From Alcaligenes parafaecalis (GTDB taxonomy: Bacteria; Pseudomonadota; Gammaproteobacteria; Burkholderiales; Burkholderiaceae_B): a stretch of 64,000 bases of DNA. The position numbers and the translations under genes are program-made. The notes under the pieces were generated by a model. That model searched no databases. It was not told where the DNA came from and saw nothing but the letters and a program-made list of their open reading frames with translations. Positions 18,167 to 27,612 of this stretch are shown in pieces (positions within the stretch are counted from its first letter, which is position 1; every line of letters begins with the position of its first letter). Where the stretch lies: the NCBI RefSeq assembly GCF_026344135.1, contig NZ_JAPKNA010000003.1:124001-188000 (forward strand), written 5' to 3'.

Positions 18167-19630
18167 ATGCGTTTCAGCTTGAAAAACCGTACCCTGTCAT
18201 TGGCCTTGATGGCCGTAATGGGTCTGGGCACGGCCCAAATGGCTCAGGCGCAGTCCAAGCCCGCTAGCAGCACTAAAGCGGTCAAGGCCGCTGCTCCCGC
18301 CGCCGCAGCCTCCCCGCAGTTTGTGGATGGGATTGCTGCCGTGGTCAATGACGAGGTCATTACTTTGCGCCAGGTGGATCAGGAAGCGGCCCAGGTGCTG
18401 GAGCAGTTAAAACATCAGAAAATCCCTGCGCCTGATCAGGAAGTATTGCGCAAGCAGGTCTTGCAGCGCCTGATCAACGAACGTCTGGAACAGCAAGAAG
18501 CGCGTGCCATGGGCATTTCGGTAGGCCCGCAGCAAGTGGACGAAGGCGTGCGCATGATCTCTTCGCGTAACGGCATGAGCGAAGCTCAATTGCGTGCCGA
18601 GATCGAGAAAAATGGCATTAGCTGGGCACAGTACCGTGACAATCTGAAGCAGGAAATCCTGCTGGATCAGTTGCGTATGCGTGCGGTCGACAGCAGCATC
18701 AATATTACCGATGCCGACATTGATATTTACTTGCGCTCGCAAGGCGGTGCAGGTCTGGGCAATCTGGGGCAGTCCGCGGCACAAAGCCAGGATACACCTG
18801 TAAGCCTGGCGCAGATTCTGGTGCGTGTGCCTGAAGGTGCGAACTCCAGTGAAGAAGCCCGTTTGCGTACCAAAGCTGAAGGCCTGTTGGCCCAGGCTCG
18901 TTCGGGCGCGGACTTTGCCGGTTTGGCTGCTTCCAGCTCGGATGGTCAGGAAGCGCTGAGTGGCGGTGTGATGGGTACCCGTCCTTTGTCGGACTGGCCT
19001 GATCTGTTCGCCCAGGCCGTTCATCAATTGGCCCCCGGTCAAGTCTCCAACCTGATCCGTAGTGGTCAAGGTTTCCATATTCTGAAGGTGCTGGAGCGTG
19101 GTGGTGCTGCGCCAAGCAATACCTCGCCTGTAGCCAGTGCGGCATCGGCTCAATCGGGTCCCATGATGGTGACTCAGACTCATGCCCGCCATATTCTTGT
19201 CAAGCTCTCCAAAGTCATGACCTCCGAGCAGGCACGCCAGCGCATTGAGCAATTGCAAGTGCGTTTGCGTAATGGCGAGTCCTTCCAGGATCTGGCCAAG
19301 CGCTACTCGGAAGACAGCAATGCTCCACAAGGTGGCGATCTGGGTTGGCTCTCGCCTGGCGAGACCGTGCCTCCGTTCGAGCAAGCCATGGACAAGTTGC
19401 AGCCCGGTAACGATACCGCTGTGGTGGAATCCCAGTTTGGCTGGCACCTGATTCAGGTGATCGAGCGCCGCACTCGCAATATGGAAGGCGAGTACAAGCG
19501 CATGCAGGCCCGTCAGGCTTTGTTCCAGCAACGTGCTGAACCTGCCTTTGAAGACTGGCTGAATAGTCTGCGTGGTCGTGCGTATATCGATAACCGTTTG
19601 GACCCTGAGTCCAGCACCCGCCGTCGCTAA
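18167..19630 (+). CDS. surA: Periplasmic chaperone and peptidyl-prolyl isomerase SurA
   Basis: SurA escorts unfolded outer-membrane proteins, LptD among them, across the periplasm. The 487-residue protein has a signal peptide ending AQAQ at about residue 29, an N-terminal chaperone region, and two PpiC-type parvulin domains at about 205-305 and 335-435. The second contains HARHILVK and the SEDSNAPQGGDLGWL motif. Three in-frame ATGs are close together. The one at 18167 is best spaced from GAGAGG (18151-18156) and lies one base after the lptD stop. Residues 30-48 are Ala/Lys/Ser-rich and longer than in E. coli. Confidence 0.94.
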   Translation: MRFSLKNRTLSLALMAVMGLGTAQMAQAQSKPASSTKAVKAAAPAAAASPQFVDGIAAVVNDEVITLRQVDQEAAQVLEQLKHQKIPAPDQEVLRKQVLQRLINERLEQQEARAMGISVGPQQVDEGVRMISSRNGMSEAQLRAEIEKNGISWAQYRDNLKQEILLDQLRMRAVDSSINITDADIDIYLRSQGGAGLGNLGQSAAQSQDTPVSLAQILVRVPEGANSSEEARLRTKAEGLLAQARSGADFAGLAASSSDGQEALSGGVMGTRPLSDWPDLFAQAVHQLAPGQVSNLIRSGQGFHILKVLERGGAAPSNTSPVASAASAQSGPMMVTQTHARHILVKLSKVMTSEQARQRIEQLQVRLRNGESFQDLAKRYSEDSNAPQGGDLGWLSPGETVPPFEQAMDKLQPGNDTAVVESQFGWHLIQVIERRTRNMEGEYKRMQARQALFQQRAEPAFEDWLNSLRGRAYIDNRLDPESSTRRR

Positions 19631-19638
19631 GGATAGGT

Positions 19639-20430
19639 ATGGCCCAGCATCAGGCGCGCAAGCGCTTTGGACAGAACTTTCTGGAAGATGAGGCCATCAT
19701 CGACCAGATTATCCGTGCGATTGGCCCCCGGCCTGTCGATAATATGGTGGAAATCGGTCCGGGCCTCTCGGCCCTGACCCGACCACTGACTCAGGCGCTG
19801 GAGCGCTTGCGCGTAGTTGAGATTGACCGCGATCTGGCCTCCCGGCTACGGAACAATTACTCGCCCAGCAAGTTGGAAATCATTGAGGCAGATGCGCTCA
19901 AAGTAGACTTCGGAGCTTTGGGCCCGGACCTGCGTATTGTAGGGAACCTGCCCTACAACATTTCCAGCCCTTTGCTCTTTCATCTGTTGGATCACGCGGA
20001 AGCCGTTGTTGATCAGCATTTCATGTTGCAGCGTGAGGTTATCGACCGTATGGTCGCCAAACCCGGTTCCTCAGATTACAGCCGCTTGTCGGTGATGTTG
20101 CAGTCGCGCTATCGCATGGTGAAGTTGTTTGAAGTGCCTCCCGAGGCATTCAACCCACCACCGCGTGTTGTGTCTGCGGTCGTGCGCATGGTGCCCTTGG
20201 CGGCAGATCGTCCCCAGGCGCGTGATGCGCGTGTGTTCAGCCAGGTTGTGGCTCGGGCCTTCTCGCAAAAGCGCAAGATGTTGCGGGGTGGTCTGGGTGA
20301 CTGGGCAGCTCATATTGACTGGGAGGCGCTGGACATTGCACCTACCAGCCGTCCGGCGGATTTGTCCTTGGAAAAGTACATTGCCTTGGCTGATCACCTG
20401 ATGGATAAGGGCGTCATACAAGCCGCCTGA
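19639..20430 (+). CDS. rsmA: 16S rRNA A1518/A1519 dimethyltransferase
   Basis: This 263-residue SAM-dependent enzyme (KsgA) dimethylates two adenines near the 3' end of 16S rRNA late in 30S assembly. The N-terminus RKRFGQNFLED, SAM motif EIGPG and catalytic NLPY (residues 103-106) are all present. It starts eight bases after surA. In enterobacteria pdxA lies between these two genes; here it is absent. A terminator follows. Confidence 0.96.
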   Translation: MAQHQARKRFGQNFLEDEAIIDQIIRAIGPRPVDNMVEIGPGLSALTRPLTQALERLRVVEIDRDLASRLRNNYSPSKLEIIEADALKVDFGALGPDLRIVGNLPYNISSPLLFHLLDHAEAVVDQHFMLQREVIDRMVAKPGSSDYSRLSVMLQSRYRMVKLFEVPPEAFNPPPRVVSAVVRMVPLAADRPQARDARVFSQVVARAFSQKRKMLRGGLGDWAAHIDWEALDIAPTSRPADLSLEKYIALADHLMDKGVIQAA

Positions 20431-20448
20431 TAGACAAAATTCGCTAAT

Positions 20449-20496
20449 AAAAAACACCCCAAAATCGGATATTGATTCCGTTTTGGGGTGTTTTTC
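20449..20496 (+). terminator. Terminator of lptD-surA-rsmA
   Basis: A stem with arms of about 19 bases pairs 20449-20468 with 20477-20496. It contains ACACCCC/GGGGTGT and ends in a T-run. The 100 bp between it and the convergent gene at 20599 show nothing else. Confidence 0.93.
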
Positions 20497-20598
20497 ATGG
20501 TGGCCCATCTTCAGGCCATGCATCGCTGAAATGCTCAGTTACTCTTGACCTAGTTTGCTGGGGAAAAGCTCCGTGCGCTCATGCTGCGTTCAAGGCTC

Positions 20599-21828
20599 CT
20601 AGCCAAAGAACCAATAGCAGACCGCAATCGAGGCCAGTACGCCCGCCAGATCAGCAATCAAGGCGCAGGAAACCGCATGGCGGGCGCGTTGTATCCCTAC
20701 TGCACCAAAATACACCGCCAGGACGTAGAAGGTCGTTTCTGTACTGCCTTGCACGGTGGCACCCAAGAGTGCCGGGAAGCTGTCTACACCATGGTGCTGC
20801 ATGGTCTCAATCAGCAGAGCGCGAGCCGCACCCGCGGAAAAGGGTTTGACCAGGGCGGTGGGCAAGGCGTCAATAAAGCGTGTATCCAGGCCTGTCAGAT
20901 TCACCAGCCAGCGGATCATGTCCAGTACGATATCCAGCGCGCCAGAGCTGCGTAGCACGCCTACCGCGCACAACATGGCAACCAGGTAGGGCAGCAGATC
21001 CCGAGCGACAACAAAGCCTTCCTTGGCCCCTTCTACAAAGGTTTCGTACAGCGGGATCTTGCGTCGCCAGCCCATCAGCAGGAACAGCCAGATAATCGAC
21101 AGTAACGTCAGATTGCCCATCAAGGAGGAGAGGGACTGGATAGCTGCCGCGCCCAGCGTAGCCAGCAAGGCCATGAAAGAGCCCAGAATCAGCGCAAACA
21201 CTCCAAACCAGAGCATCAGCACGGGATCGAATAAACGCAGACGCTGCACCAGGGCCACACTGAGCAGTCCAGCTAGCGAGGACGCGGTGGTGGCCAGCAG
21301 AATGGGCAGGAACACCATCGTGGGGTCCGGCGCACCTTGTTGGGCTCGGTACATGAAGATACTGATAGGGATCAGCGTCAGCGATGAGGCATTCAGCACC
21401 AGAAACAGAATCTGGGCGTTGGTGGCGGTGTCCGGATGCGGGTTCAGTGTCTGCAAGGACTTCATAGCCCGCAAACCGATAGGCGTGGCGGCATTGTCCA
21501 GGCCCAGGCCATTCGCGGCGAAGTTCAGCGTGATCAAGCCCAGGGCAGGGTGTCCTGCTGGGACACCAGGCATCAGGCGGCTGAATAGCGGCCCTAGTAA
21601 ACGGGCCAGGGTATCGATCAGCCCGGCTTTTTCGGCGATCTTCAGAAAACCCAGCCACAGGGTGAGCGTGCCGAAAAGCAGCAGCATCAGTTGCACGGAC
21701 AGAGCAGCCATATCGAACAGGCTGCGCACCATCTGCGCAAAAATTTCGCTATTTCCCCCTACCAGCCACTGGTAAAAGCCGCTGACAGCGGCAATCAGGA
21801 AGAAAAACAGCCAAAGAGTATTGAGCAT
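20599..21828 (-). CDS. Nucleoside-recognition-domain membrane protein (SpmA-SpmB fusion type)
   Basis: This 409-residue polytopic membrane protein contains two Gate/nucleoside-recognition domains. One is at about residues 40-150 with FAANGLGLDNAATPIGLRAM, the other at about 280-400 with FSAGAARALLIE and STETTFYVLAVYFGAVG. The pair corresponds to the separate spore-maturation proteins SpmA and SpmB of Bacillus, fused as in many proteobacteria. No substrate is known for the fused form. The gene stands alone between two terminator regions. Confidence 0.8.
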   Translation of the reverse strand: MLNTLWLFFFLIAAVSGFYQWLVGGNSEIFAQMVRSLFDMAALSVQLMLLLFGTLTLWLGFLKIAEKAGLIDTLARLLGPLFSRLMPGVPAGHPALGLITLNFAANGLGLDNAATPIGLRAMKSLQTLNPHPDTATNAQILFLVLNASSLTLIPISIFMYRAQQGAPDPTMVFLPILLATTASSLAGLLSVALVQRLRLFDPVLMLWFGVFALILGSFMALLATLGAAAIQSLSSLMGNLTLLSIIWLFLLMGWRRKIPLYETFVEGAKEGFVVARDLLPYLVAMLCAVGVLRSSGALDIVLDMIRWLVNLTGLDTRFIDALPTALVKPFSAGAARALLIETMQHHGVDSFPALLGATVQGSTETTFYVLAVYFGAVGIQRARHAVSCALIADLAGVLASIAVCYWFFG

Positions 21829-21974
21829 AGTGTTGGCAGTAAACAGGGCAGGGAAAAGCCAAGCTAGATTGTCGCAGAATACAGGCGGGTTTTAACGGCT
21901 ACGGTATGTAAGGGTGGCGGCACAAATAGTCGCAAAGCAGGATTTGGGCAGGTTCGTGCTAAGTTGGGAAGCTA

Positions 21975-22003
21975 TAAAAAAAACCGGCCTGCTAAGGCCG
22001 GTT
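21975..22003 (-). terminator. Minus-strand terminator after gloA
   Basis: AACCGGCCT (21982-21990) pairs with AGGCCGGTT (21995-22003) around a four-base loop. On the minus strand a run of Ts follows, ending the glyQ-to-gloA gene run. Confidence 0.9.
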
Positions 22004-22012
22004 CTGTCTGCT

Positions 22013-22408
22013 TTAATCCACGCGTCCTTTGGACTGGATCAGTTCAATCTTGTAGCCGTCCGGATCTTCCACAAACGCAATCACGGTGGTGCCGTGTTTC
22101 ATGGGACCAGCTTCGCGTACGACCTTGCCGCCGCGAGCCTTGATGTCCTCACAGGCTTTGTAAGCATCAGGCACTTCCAGCGCGATGTGGCCGTAGGCAT
22201 CACCCAAATCATAAGAGGGGGTGTCCCAGTTGTGGGTCAGCTCCAATGCGGCGGCTTCGGATTCGTCCTGATAACCCACAAAGGCCAGGGTGAAGCGGCC
22301 GTCCGGGTAATCGGACCGACGCAGCAGTTTCATGCCCAGCACTTCGGTGTAAAAGGCCAGAGAACGGTCCAGATTGCCGACACGCAGCATGGTGTGCAGG
22401 ATACGCAT
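22013..22408 (-). CDS. gloA: Lactoylglutathione lyase (glyoxalase I)
   Basis: This 131-residue metalloenzyme isomerises the glutathione hemithioacetal of methylglyoxal to S-lactoylglutathione. All four metal ligands of the E. coli enzyme are at the same positions: His5, Glu56, His74 and Glu122. The N-terminus MRILHTMLRVGNLDRSL is typical. An AGGTAG-like site precedes the ATG. It is last in a minus-strand run and starts 29 bp after the metalloprotease gene. Confidence 0.95.
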   Translation of the reverse strand: MRILHTMLRVGNLDRSLAFYTEVLGMKLLRRSDYPDGRFTLAFVGYQDESEAAALELTHNWDTPSYDLGDAYGHIALEVPDAYKACEDIKARGGKVVREAGPMKHGTTVIAFVEDPDGYKIELIQSKGRVD

Positions 22409-22437
22409 AAGGTAGAGCTCCTAGAGTTCAACCTGCC

Positions 22438-23319
22438 TTAAAGCAGGGGCAGGGTGCCTGGATCATATTGTCGTAGCTGATTGCGCGCATTGACAAAATC
22501 AGGGTAGAGGGTCTCGACCAAAGCCCAGAACTGGGGGCCGTGATTCATCTCTTGCAGATGCGCGACTTCGTGAGCGACGACGTAATCAATAATGGATGGG
22601 TGAAAGTGTATCAGGCGCCAGTTCAGCATAATGGTGCCGTCACTATTGCAGGAACCCCAGCGTTTGGCCGGGGCAGCCAGACGCAGTTTGCGGGCACTCA
22701 GACCCGATAGATTCAGATAGTGATTCAGGCGCTGTTCAAACCAGAGTTTGGCCTGCTTCTGCAGCCAGGCCTGGGTCAGTTCCTGTACGCGCTGCGGCTC
22801 GGCACCTAGAGGCAAGGGCAGGCTTAGACGTTGATCCTGCTCGGCTTGACCGGGCAGACCCTCAAAGTGAGTCTGCTGAATTTGCGGGTTCAGACTCAGG
22901 CGGATAGGCACGCCCATAAAGGGCAATGTATCGCCGTCCACCCACTGCAGGCTTTGCAAGGCAAGCTGCTCGCGGCGTTGCTGATATTCATGCAGCTTGC
23001 GCAGTATCCAGGCGCTTTTGGTGTGCAGTACTTGCTCGGCCTGGCTCAGCTTCACCCAGGAGGGGAGAGCGACCGTCAGGCCACTGTCGTTGATGGTCAA
23101 CCCCAGAGTCCTGCGGCGGGAGCGTTTGAGCTGATACCCAATGGTGTGACCATCCAGCTCAACGTGTTGCCACTGCACGCCCTCCGGCAAGGTCTCGGGC
23201 CGGACGGTCAAGGCGCTTTTGGGGGGCAGAGCAGAACCGGCGGGCGGCTTTTCTTGCCGCTGCGCCGGATGGGGAAAGGCCGTGTCAGGAAACAGAGCCA
23301 GTTGCGGGGGGACCGTCAT
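22438..23319 (-). CDS. YgjP-like zinc metalloprotease (DUF45)
   Basis: This 293-residue protein carries the zinc motif HEVAH (250-254) with the third ligand His260 and the preceding RWGSC motif at about 220-224, which define the YgjP/DUF45 group. Residues 1-45 are a proline-rich, probably disordered extension. There is no signal peptide, so it is predicted cytoplasmic. Its start overlaps the end of the acyltransferase gene by 35 bp, so the two are translationally linked. The substrate is unknown. Confidence 0.85.
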   Translation of the reverse strand: MTVPPQLALFPDTAFPHPAQRQEKPPAGSALPPKSALTVRPETLPEGVQWQHVELDGHTIGYQLKRSRRRTLGLTINDSGLTVALPSWVKLSQAEQVLHTKSAWILRKLHEYQQRREQLALQSLQWVDGDTLPFMGVPIRLSLNPQIQQTHFEGLPGQAEQDQRLSLPLPLGAEPQRVQELTQAWLQKQAKLWFEQRLNHYLNLSGLSARKLRLAAPAKRWGSCNSDGTIMLNWRLIHFHPSIIDYVVAHEVAHLQEMNHGPQFWALVETLYPDFVNARNQLRQYDPGTLPLL

Positions 23320-24034
23320 AGCGTTCCGGATTCAAGACGCGCATTTCGGTTTCAATCCATGTCTGTACGCGTTGGTTGACTTCTTCAGGGGTCAGCCCGG
23401 TGGGATCAATGGGAGGACCAAAGGAGATAGTAACCAAGCCCGGCGTCTTGATAAAGGCATTGCGACGCCAGCATTCGCCCGCATTGTGCGCCACGGGAAT
23501 AATCGGTGTGCCGGTACGACTAGCTAGTAAAGCACCCCCCATCTTGTAGCGGCCGGTAGAGCCAGGAGCGGTACGAGTACCTTCCGGGAACAGCAAGGGC
23601 CAGCGGCCTTCGTCAATGCGTTGCTGCCCAACTTTGATGACCTGCTCAAAGGCATCCCGGCCCTTGGCGCGATCAATAGGAATCATGCGCAGCAAGGCCA
23701 GACCCCAACCGAAGAAAGGGACTTTGTGCAGTTCGCGCTTGTACACAAAGCAGACCTGACGCGGCATGTAGGAGGGAAAGAACAGCGTTTCCCAGGCTGA
23801 CTGGTGCTTGGAAAGGATAATGGCTTTACCATCGGGCAGGTTTTCCCAGCCCTTGGTCTGCCAGCGTATGCCCAGGATCGTGCGCGCACCCCAGACAGCC
23901 AGACGCGGCCAGCCAGTGGTGAAGCGATATCGCATATCCAATGGCAGCGGCGCAATCAGCACGCAGATAAAGGCGTAGGGGATAACGGTAATCAACAAAA
24001 AGAGTTGATAGAGTGAAGCGCGAATAATGCCCAT
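23285..24034 (-). CDS. plsC: 1-acyl-sn-glycerol-3-phosphate acyltransferase family protein
   Basis: This 249-residue membrane-associated acyltransferase makes phosphatidic acid from lysophosphatidic acid if it is the housekeeping PlsC; a second lysophospholipid acyltransferase role is possible. One or two N-terminal membrane segments precede the catalytic motif HQSAWE (77-82). There the usual final Asp of HX4D is Glu, as in several proteobacterial members. FPEGTRT is at 149-155. The frame stays open upstream, but ATG at 24034, one base after the gmhB stop, gives the family N-terminus MGIIRASLYQ. Confidence 0.85.
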   Translation of the reverse strand: MGIIRASLYQLFLLITVIPYAFICVLIAPLPLDMRYRFTTGWPRLAVWGARTILGIRWQTKGWENLPDGKAIILSKHQSAWETLFFPSYMPRQVCFVYKRELHKVPFFGWGLALLRMIPIDRAKGRDAFEQVIKVGQQRIDEGRWPLLFPEGTRTAPGSTGRYKMGGALLASRTGTPIIPVAHNAGECWRRNAFIKTPGLVTISFGPPIDPTGLTPEEVNQRVQTWIETEMRVLNPERYDGPPATGSVS

Positions 24035-24035
24035 A

Positions 24036-24575
24036 TCAGTTTCCGTGTAGCCATTTGTCGACAACAGCAGCCAGATCGGCCTCGACGCGTGTGCCGTCGG
24101 GCAAACCGCCTTTTTCCAGTGTCCGCATGCCTTTGCCGGTTTGCACCAGCCAAGGCGCACAACCTGCTTCGGCGGCGGCCTGCAGATCGCGCAAGGAATC
24201 GCCTACCGAGGGTACGGTTTGCAGATTCACTTCATAGCGATGCCCAATGTCGCGAAACATGCCGGGGGCCGGTTTGCGACAGGTGCAGCCATCATCCGGG
24301 CCGTGCGGGCAAATAAAGATGGCGTCGATAAAGCCACCCAGCAAGGCCAGTTCACGACGCATCTTGGCGTGGATGGCGTTCAGCGTGGTCATGGAAAACA
24401 AACCACGCGCCAGACCGGACTGGTTAGTGGCAATCACCACCTTCCAGCCGTTTTCGGTCAGACGGGCCAAGGCCTCCAGACTGCCTGGAATGGCCTCCCA
24501 CTCCTGTGGGCTTTTGATAAAGGCATCGCTGTCATGGTTGATGACACCGTCCCGATCAATAATGGCAAGTTTCAC
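24036..24575 (-). CDS. gmhB: D-glycero-beta-D-manno-heptose-1,7-bisphosphate 7-phosphatase
   Basis: This 179-residue HAD phosphatase removes the 7-phosphate in ADP-heptose synthesis for the LPS inner core. The HAD nucleophile motif is DRDGVIN (8-14) and a zinc-binding cysteine/histidine loop CPHGPDDGCTCRKP lies at about 92-105. The start is GTG at 24575, sharing one base with the glyS stop (TAGTG). Clustering with glyQS and plsC agrees with a cell-envelope housekeeping unit. Confidence 0.92.
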   Translation of the reverse strand: MKLAIIDRDGVINHDSDAFIKSPQEWEAIPGSLEALARLTENGWKVVIATNQSGLARGLFSMTTLNAIHAKMRRELALLGGFIDAIFICPHGPDDGCTCRKPAPGMFRDIGHRYEVNLQTVPSVGDSLRDLQAAAEAGCAPWLVQTGKGMRTLEKGGLPDGTRVEADLAAVVDKWLHGN

Positions 24576-26707
24576 TAGTTAGCCAGCCTGGAAAGATCTG
24601 CAACCTGGTTCATCAGTGCATGCAGCTTGGCCAGCAAGGCCAGGCGGTTGGCACGGATGGCAGGATCTTCGGCCATGACCATGACGTCCTGGAAGAAGTT
24701 GTCCACGGCACCACGGGCCTGGGCCAAGGTGGCCAGGGAAGCGTCAAATTCACCGGCTTCAAACTGGGCCTGGGCTACGGGTTGCAATTCCTGAATCTTG
24801 GCGGCCAGTTCGCGTTCGGCAGGTTCGACCAGCAGCTTGTCGTCCAGCGTTGCCAGTTCGCCTTCGGCTTTCTTGAGCAGATTGCTGACGCGCTTGTTGG
24901 CAGCAGCCAGGCTCTCGGCTTCAGGACGTTGGGCAAAGGAGGCGCAAGCCTGGATACGGGCATGAACCTGTTCCAGCGGTGGACGCAGGGCCAGCACAGC
25001 ATCTACCACGCTGCGCTCGTAATCGTTGCTCAACTGGTTGCGGTAGCGCTCGTAAATGAAGGTCTGTACTGCATCTACGGTGTCCTCAGCCAACACGCCA
25101 TCCTTGAAGAAGGACGCAGTGGTGTTCAGCAGGGTATCCAGATTCAGGCTATTGGCCTTTAGTTGGGCTCCGGCTTGCAGTTGTTCGTAGGCGCTGATCA
25201 GGCCCAGAGCAGCACGGCGCAGGGCGTAAGGATCGCGTTCGCCAGTAGGAGCCAGGCCAATGCCCCAGATACCAACCAGAACCTCGGCGCGCTCGGCCAG
25301 GAACAGAATGGCTTGGGTCAGGCTGGCGGCTGTAACGGACTGGTCCAGACGGTGACGGTATTGCTCGCGAATCGCCAGCACGATGTCCTCGGGCTCGCCA
25401 TCGCCTTGGGCGTAGTACGCACCCATCACGCCTTGCAGCTCGGGGAACTCGCCCACCATATTGGAGTTCAGGTCTGCCTTGGCCAGAAGCGCGGCACGAC
25501 GGGCGTGCTCTTCATTGGCACCCAGTTGCTTGGCAATGTAGCCAGCCACGGATTGCAGGCGCTCGATACGGTCCAACTGCGAACCCAGCTTGTTGTGGTA
25601 CACGCTGCCAGCCAAGGTGGAAACACGCTCGGCCAGGGTTTGTTTGCGATCAGTTTCAAAGAAGAACTGGGCGTCCGCCAAACGGGGGCGAACCACGCGC
25701 TCGTTACCTTCGATGATATTGCTGGGATCGTCCACCTTCATATTGCTGACAATCAGGAAGCGATTGGTCAGCTTTTGTGTGGCGGGGTCAAACAGCGGGA
25801 AGTATTTTTGATTCAGACGCATGGTCAGAATCAGACATTCGGAAGGCACTTGCAGGAATTGCTCGTCGAACTGGCCCACGTACACGGTGGGGTATTCAAC
25901 CAGAGCAGTAACTTCGTTCAGCAGCGCTTCCACTTCGGGATCGTCGCCCAAGGTGGAGTTCAGGCGTTTGGCTTCGGCTTCCAGGTCTGTGCGGATCTGT
26001 TCACGACGAACCTCGAAGGAAGGAACCACCCAACCTTGCTCCTGGACTTGTGCGGCCCAGCTATCGGCATCACGGATGTCGAAGGGGGCATCACACATGA
26101 AGCGGTGGCCGTGTGTCTGACGACCGGCTTGCAGGCCCAGGGCGCTGATCGGCACGATTTCCGAACCCCACAGGGCGATCAGGCCATGCGCAGGGCGCAC
26201 AAAGCGCACGCTGCTGACGCCGTCAGCCAATTGGTAGCGCATCACTTTAGGGATGGGCAGGTGGGTAATCGACCATTCCAGGGCTTCTTGCAGGCCGTTT
26301 TTCAGAGCCGCACCGGTCGCAATACCGCTAGCGTACAGGTAATCCTGCTTGCCATCGGATTCGCGCAGCAGGTCGCTGGCTTTCAGATGCTCCAGACCTT
26401 TGGCGGCCAAACGCTTGGCCAGAGCCGGAGCGATCTCGCCGTTGGCATCCAGGCCAATATGGGCGGGCATCAGTTTTTCGGTGTAAGGCTGATCTTCGGC
26501 TTGCTGGTAGGCCGCGCTGAACCAGGCCGCCAGGCGGCGTGGCGTCGCGTAAGCGCGCACTTCGCAGTTCGGGGCCAGCAGGGCCTGTTCGCTCAATACT
26601 TTTTGCAGACCTTCGCTAAAGGCCTGCCCCAGTTGTTGCAGTGCTTTGGGGGGCAGTTCTTCAGTGAACAGTTCAATCAGCAAAGGCTGTGTGGTGGAGG
26701 CGTTCAT
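24575..26707 (-). CDS. glyS: Glycyl-tRNA synthetase beta subunit
   Basis: This is the 710-residue beta subunit of the heterotetrameric bacterial glycyl-tRNA synthetase. The N-terminus QPLLIELFTEELPPKALQ and the C-terminal DALRP-like tRNA-binding region are characteristic. The length is near the E. coli value (689). Its ATG overlaps the glyQ stop by one base (TAATG), which would couple production of the two subunits. Confidence 0.96.
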   Translation of the reverse strand: MNASTTQPLLIELFTEELPPKALQQLGQAFSEGLQKVLSEQALLAPNCEVRAYATPRRLAAWFSAAYQQAEDQPYTEKLMPAHIGLDANGEIAPALAKRLAAKGLEHLKASDLLRESDGKQDYLYASGIATGAALKNGLQEALEWSITHLPIPKVMRYQLADGVSSVRFVRPAHGLIALWGSEIVPISALGLQAGRQTHGHRFMCDAPFDIRDADSWAAQVQEQGWVVPSFEVRREQIRTDLEAEAKRLNSTLGDDPEVEALLNEVTALVEYPTVYVGQFDEQFLQVPSECLILTMRLNQKYFPLFDPATQKLTNRFLIVSNMKVDDPSNIIEGNERVVRPRLADAQFFFETDRKQTLAERVSTLAGSVYHNKLGSQLDRIERLQSVAGYIAKQLGANEEHARRAALLAKADLNSNMVGEFPELQGVMGAYYAQGDGEPEDIVLAIREQYRHRLDQSVTAASLTQAILFLAERAEVLVGIWGIGLAPTGERDPYALRRAALGLISAYEQLQAGAQLKANSLNLDTLLNTTASFFKDGVLAEDTVDAVQTFIYERYRNQLSNDYERSVVDAVLALRPPLEQVHARIQACASFAQRPEAESLAAANKRVSNLLKKAEGELATLDDKLLVEPAERELAAKIQELQPVAQAQFEAGEFDASLATLAQARGAVDNFFQDVMVMAEDPAIRANRLALLAKLHALMNQVADLSRLAN

Positions 26708-27612
26708 TACTTGGCCTCCGAGGATGTGTTGCTCAGCATGGGGAAACCTAGGCGTTCGCGGGAGTCGTAGTAGGCCTGTGCGACCGCGCGGGACAGATTG
26801 CGGATACGGCCAATATAGGCAGCACGCTCAGTCACACTGATGGCGCCGCGGGCATCCAGCATATTGAAGGTATGGGCAGCTTTTAGCGTCTGCTCGTAAG
26901 CGGGCAGGGCCAGCGGCACTTCAATGATGCGCTTGGCTTCGGCTTCGTAGTCGTTGAAATGCGCAAACAGCATTTCGGTGCTGGCGTGCTCGAAGTTGTA
27001 GGTGGATTGCTCCACTTCGTTCTGGTGAAACACGTCGCGATAGTAAATGCGCTGGCCGTTGTGACCTTCGGTCCAGACCAGATCGTAGACGCTTTCCACG
27101 CCTTGCAAGTACATGGCCAGACGTTCCAGACCATAGGTGATTTCGCCCGTGGTCGGCGTGCAATCCAGGCCACCTACTTGCTGGAAGTAGGTGAACTGGG
27201 TGACTTCCATACCGTTAAGCCAGACTTCCCAGCCCAGACCCCAGGCACCCAGTGTCGGGTTTTCCCAGTCGTCTTCAACAAAACGGATGTCGTGCGCTTT
27301 GGGGTTGATGCCCAAGGCTTCCAGCGAGCCGATATACAAGTCCAGAATGTTTTCAGGTGCGGGCTTGAGCACGACCTGAAACTGGTAATAGTGTTGCAGG
27401 CGGTTGGGGTTGTCCCCGTAACGCCCGTCTTTGGGGCGGCGCGAAGGCTGCACATAGGCAGCGCGCCAGGGTTCGGGGCCGATGGCCCGCAAAAAGGTTG
27501 CCGTATGAGAGGTTCCGGCACCGACTTCCATATCGTAGGGCTGAAGCAGAGCGCATCCGTGCTTGTCCCAGTATTGCTGGAGCGTAAGTATGATTTGCTG
27601 AAAGGTGAGCAT
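26707..27612 (-). CDS. glyQ: Glycyl-tRNA synthetase alpha subunit
   Basis: This 301-residue class II synthetase catalytic subunit begins MLTFQQIILTLQQYWDKHGC and contains PYDMEVGAGT, AYVQPSRRPKDGRYGDNPNR and the GLERLAMYLQG motif. The ATG at 27612 is preferred over the longer open frame because it restores the family N-terminus and length (303 in E. coli). It is first of the minus-strand run and divergent from the enoyl-CoA hydratase gene. The 240 bp between them contain no other gene. Confidence 0.96.
   Translation of the reverse strand: MLTFQQIILTLQQYWDKHGCALLQPYDMEVGAGTSHTATFLRAIGPEPWRAAYVQPSRRPKDGRYGDNPNRLQHYYQFQVVLKPAPENILDLYIGSLEALGINPKAHDIRFVEDDWENPTLGAWGLGWEVWLNGMEVTQFTYFQQVGGLDCTPTTGEITYGLERLAMYLQGVESVYDLVWTEGHNGQRIYYRDVFHQNEVEQSTYNFEHASTEMLFAHFNDYEAEAKRIIEVPLALPAYEQTLKAAHTFNMLDARGAISVTERAAYIGRIRNLSRAVAQAYYDSRERLGFPMLSNTSSEAK

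Noticed and set aside
16813..18231. 472-codon open frame opposite lptD
   Set aside because: It is a shadow of the LptD coding strand. LptD has signal peptide, cysteine pairs and operon context.
25163..26770. 535-codon open frame on the plus strand opposite glyS
   Set aside because: It is antisense to the glycyl-tRNA synthetase beta gene, with no start signal and no recognisable motif.
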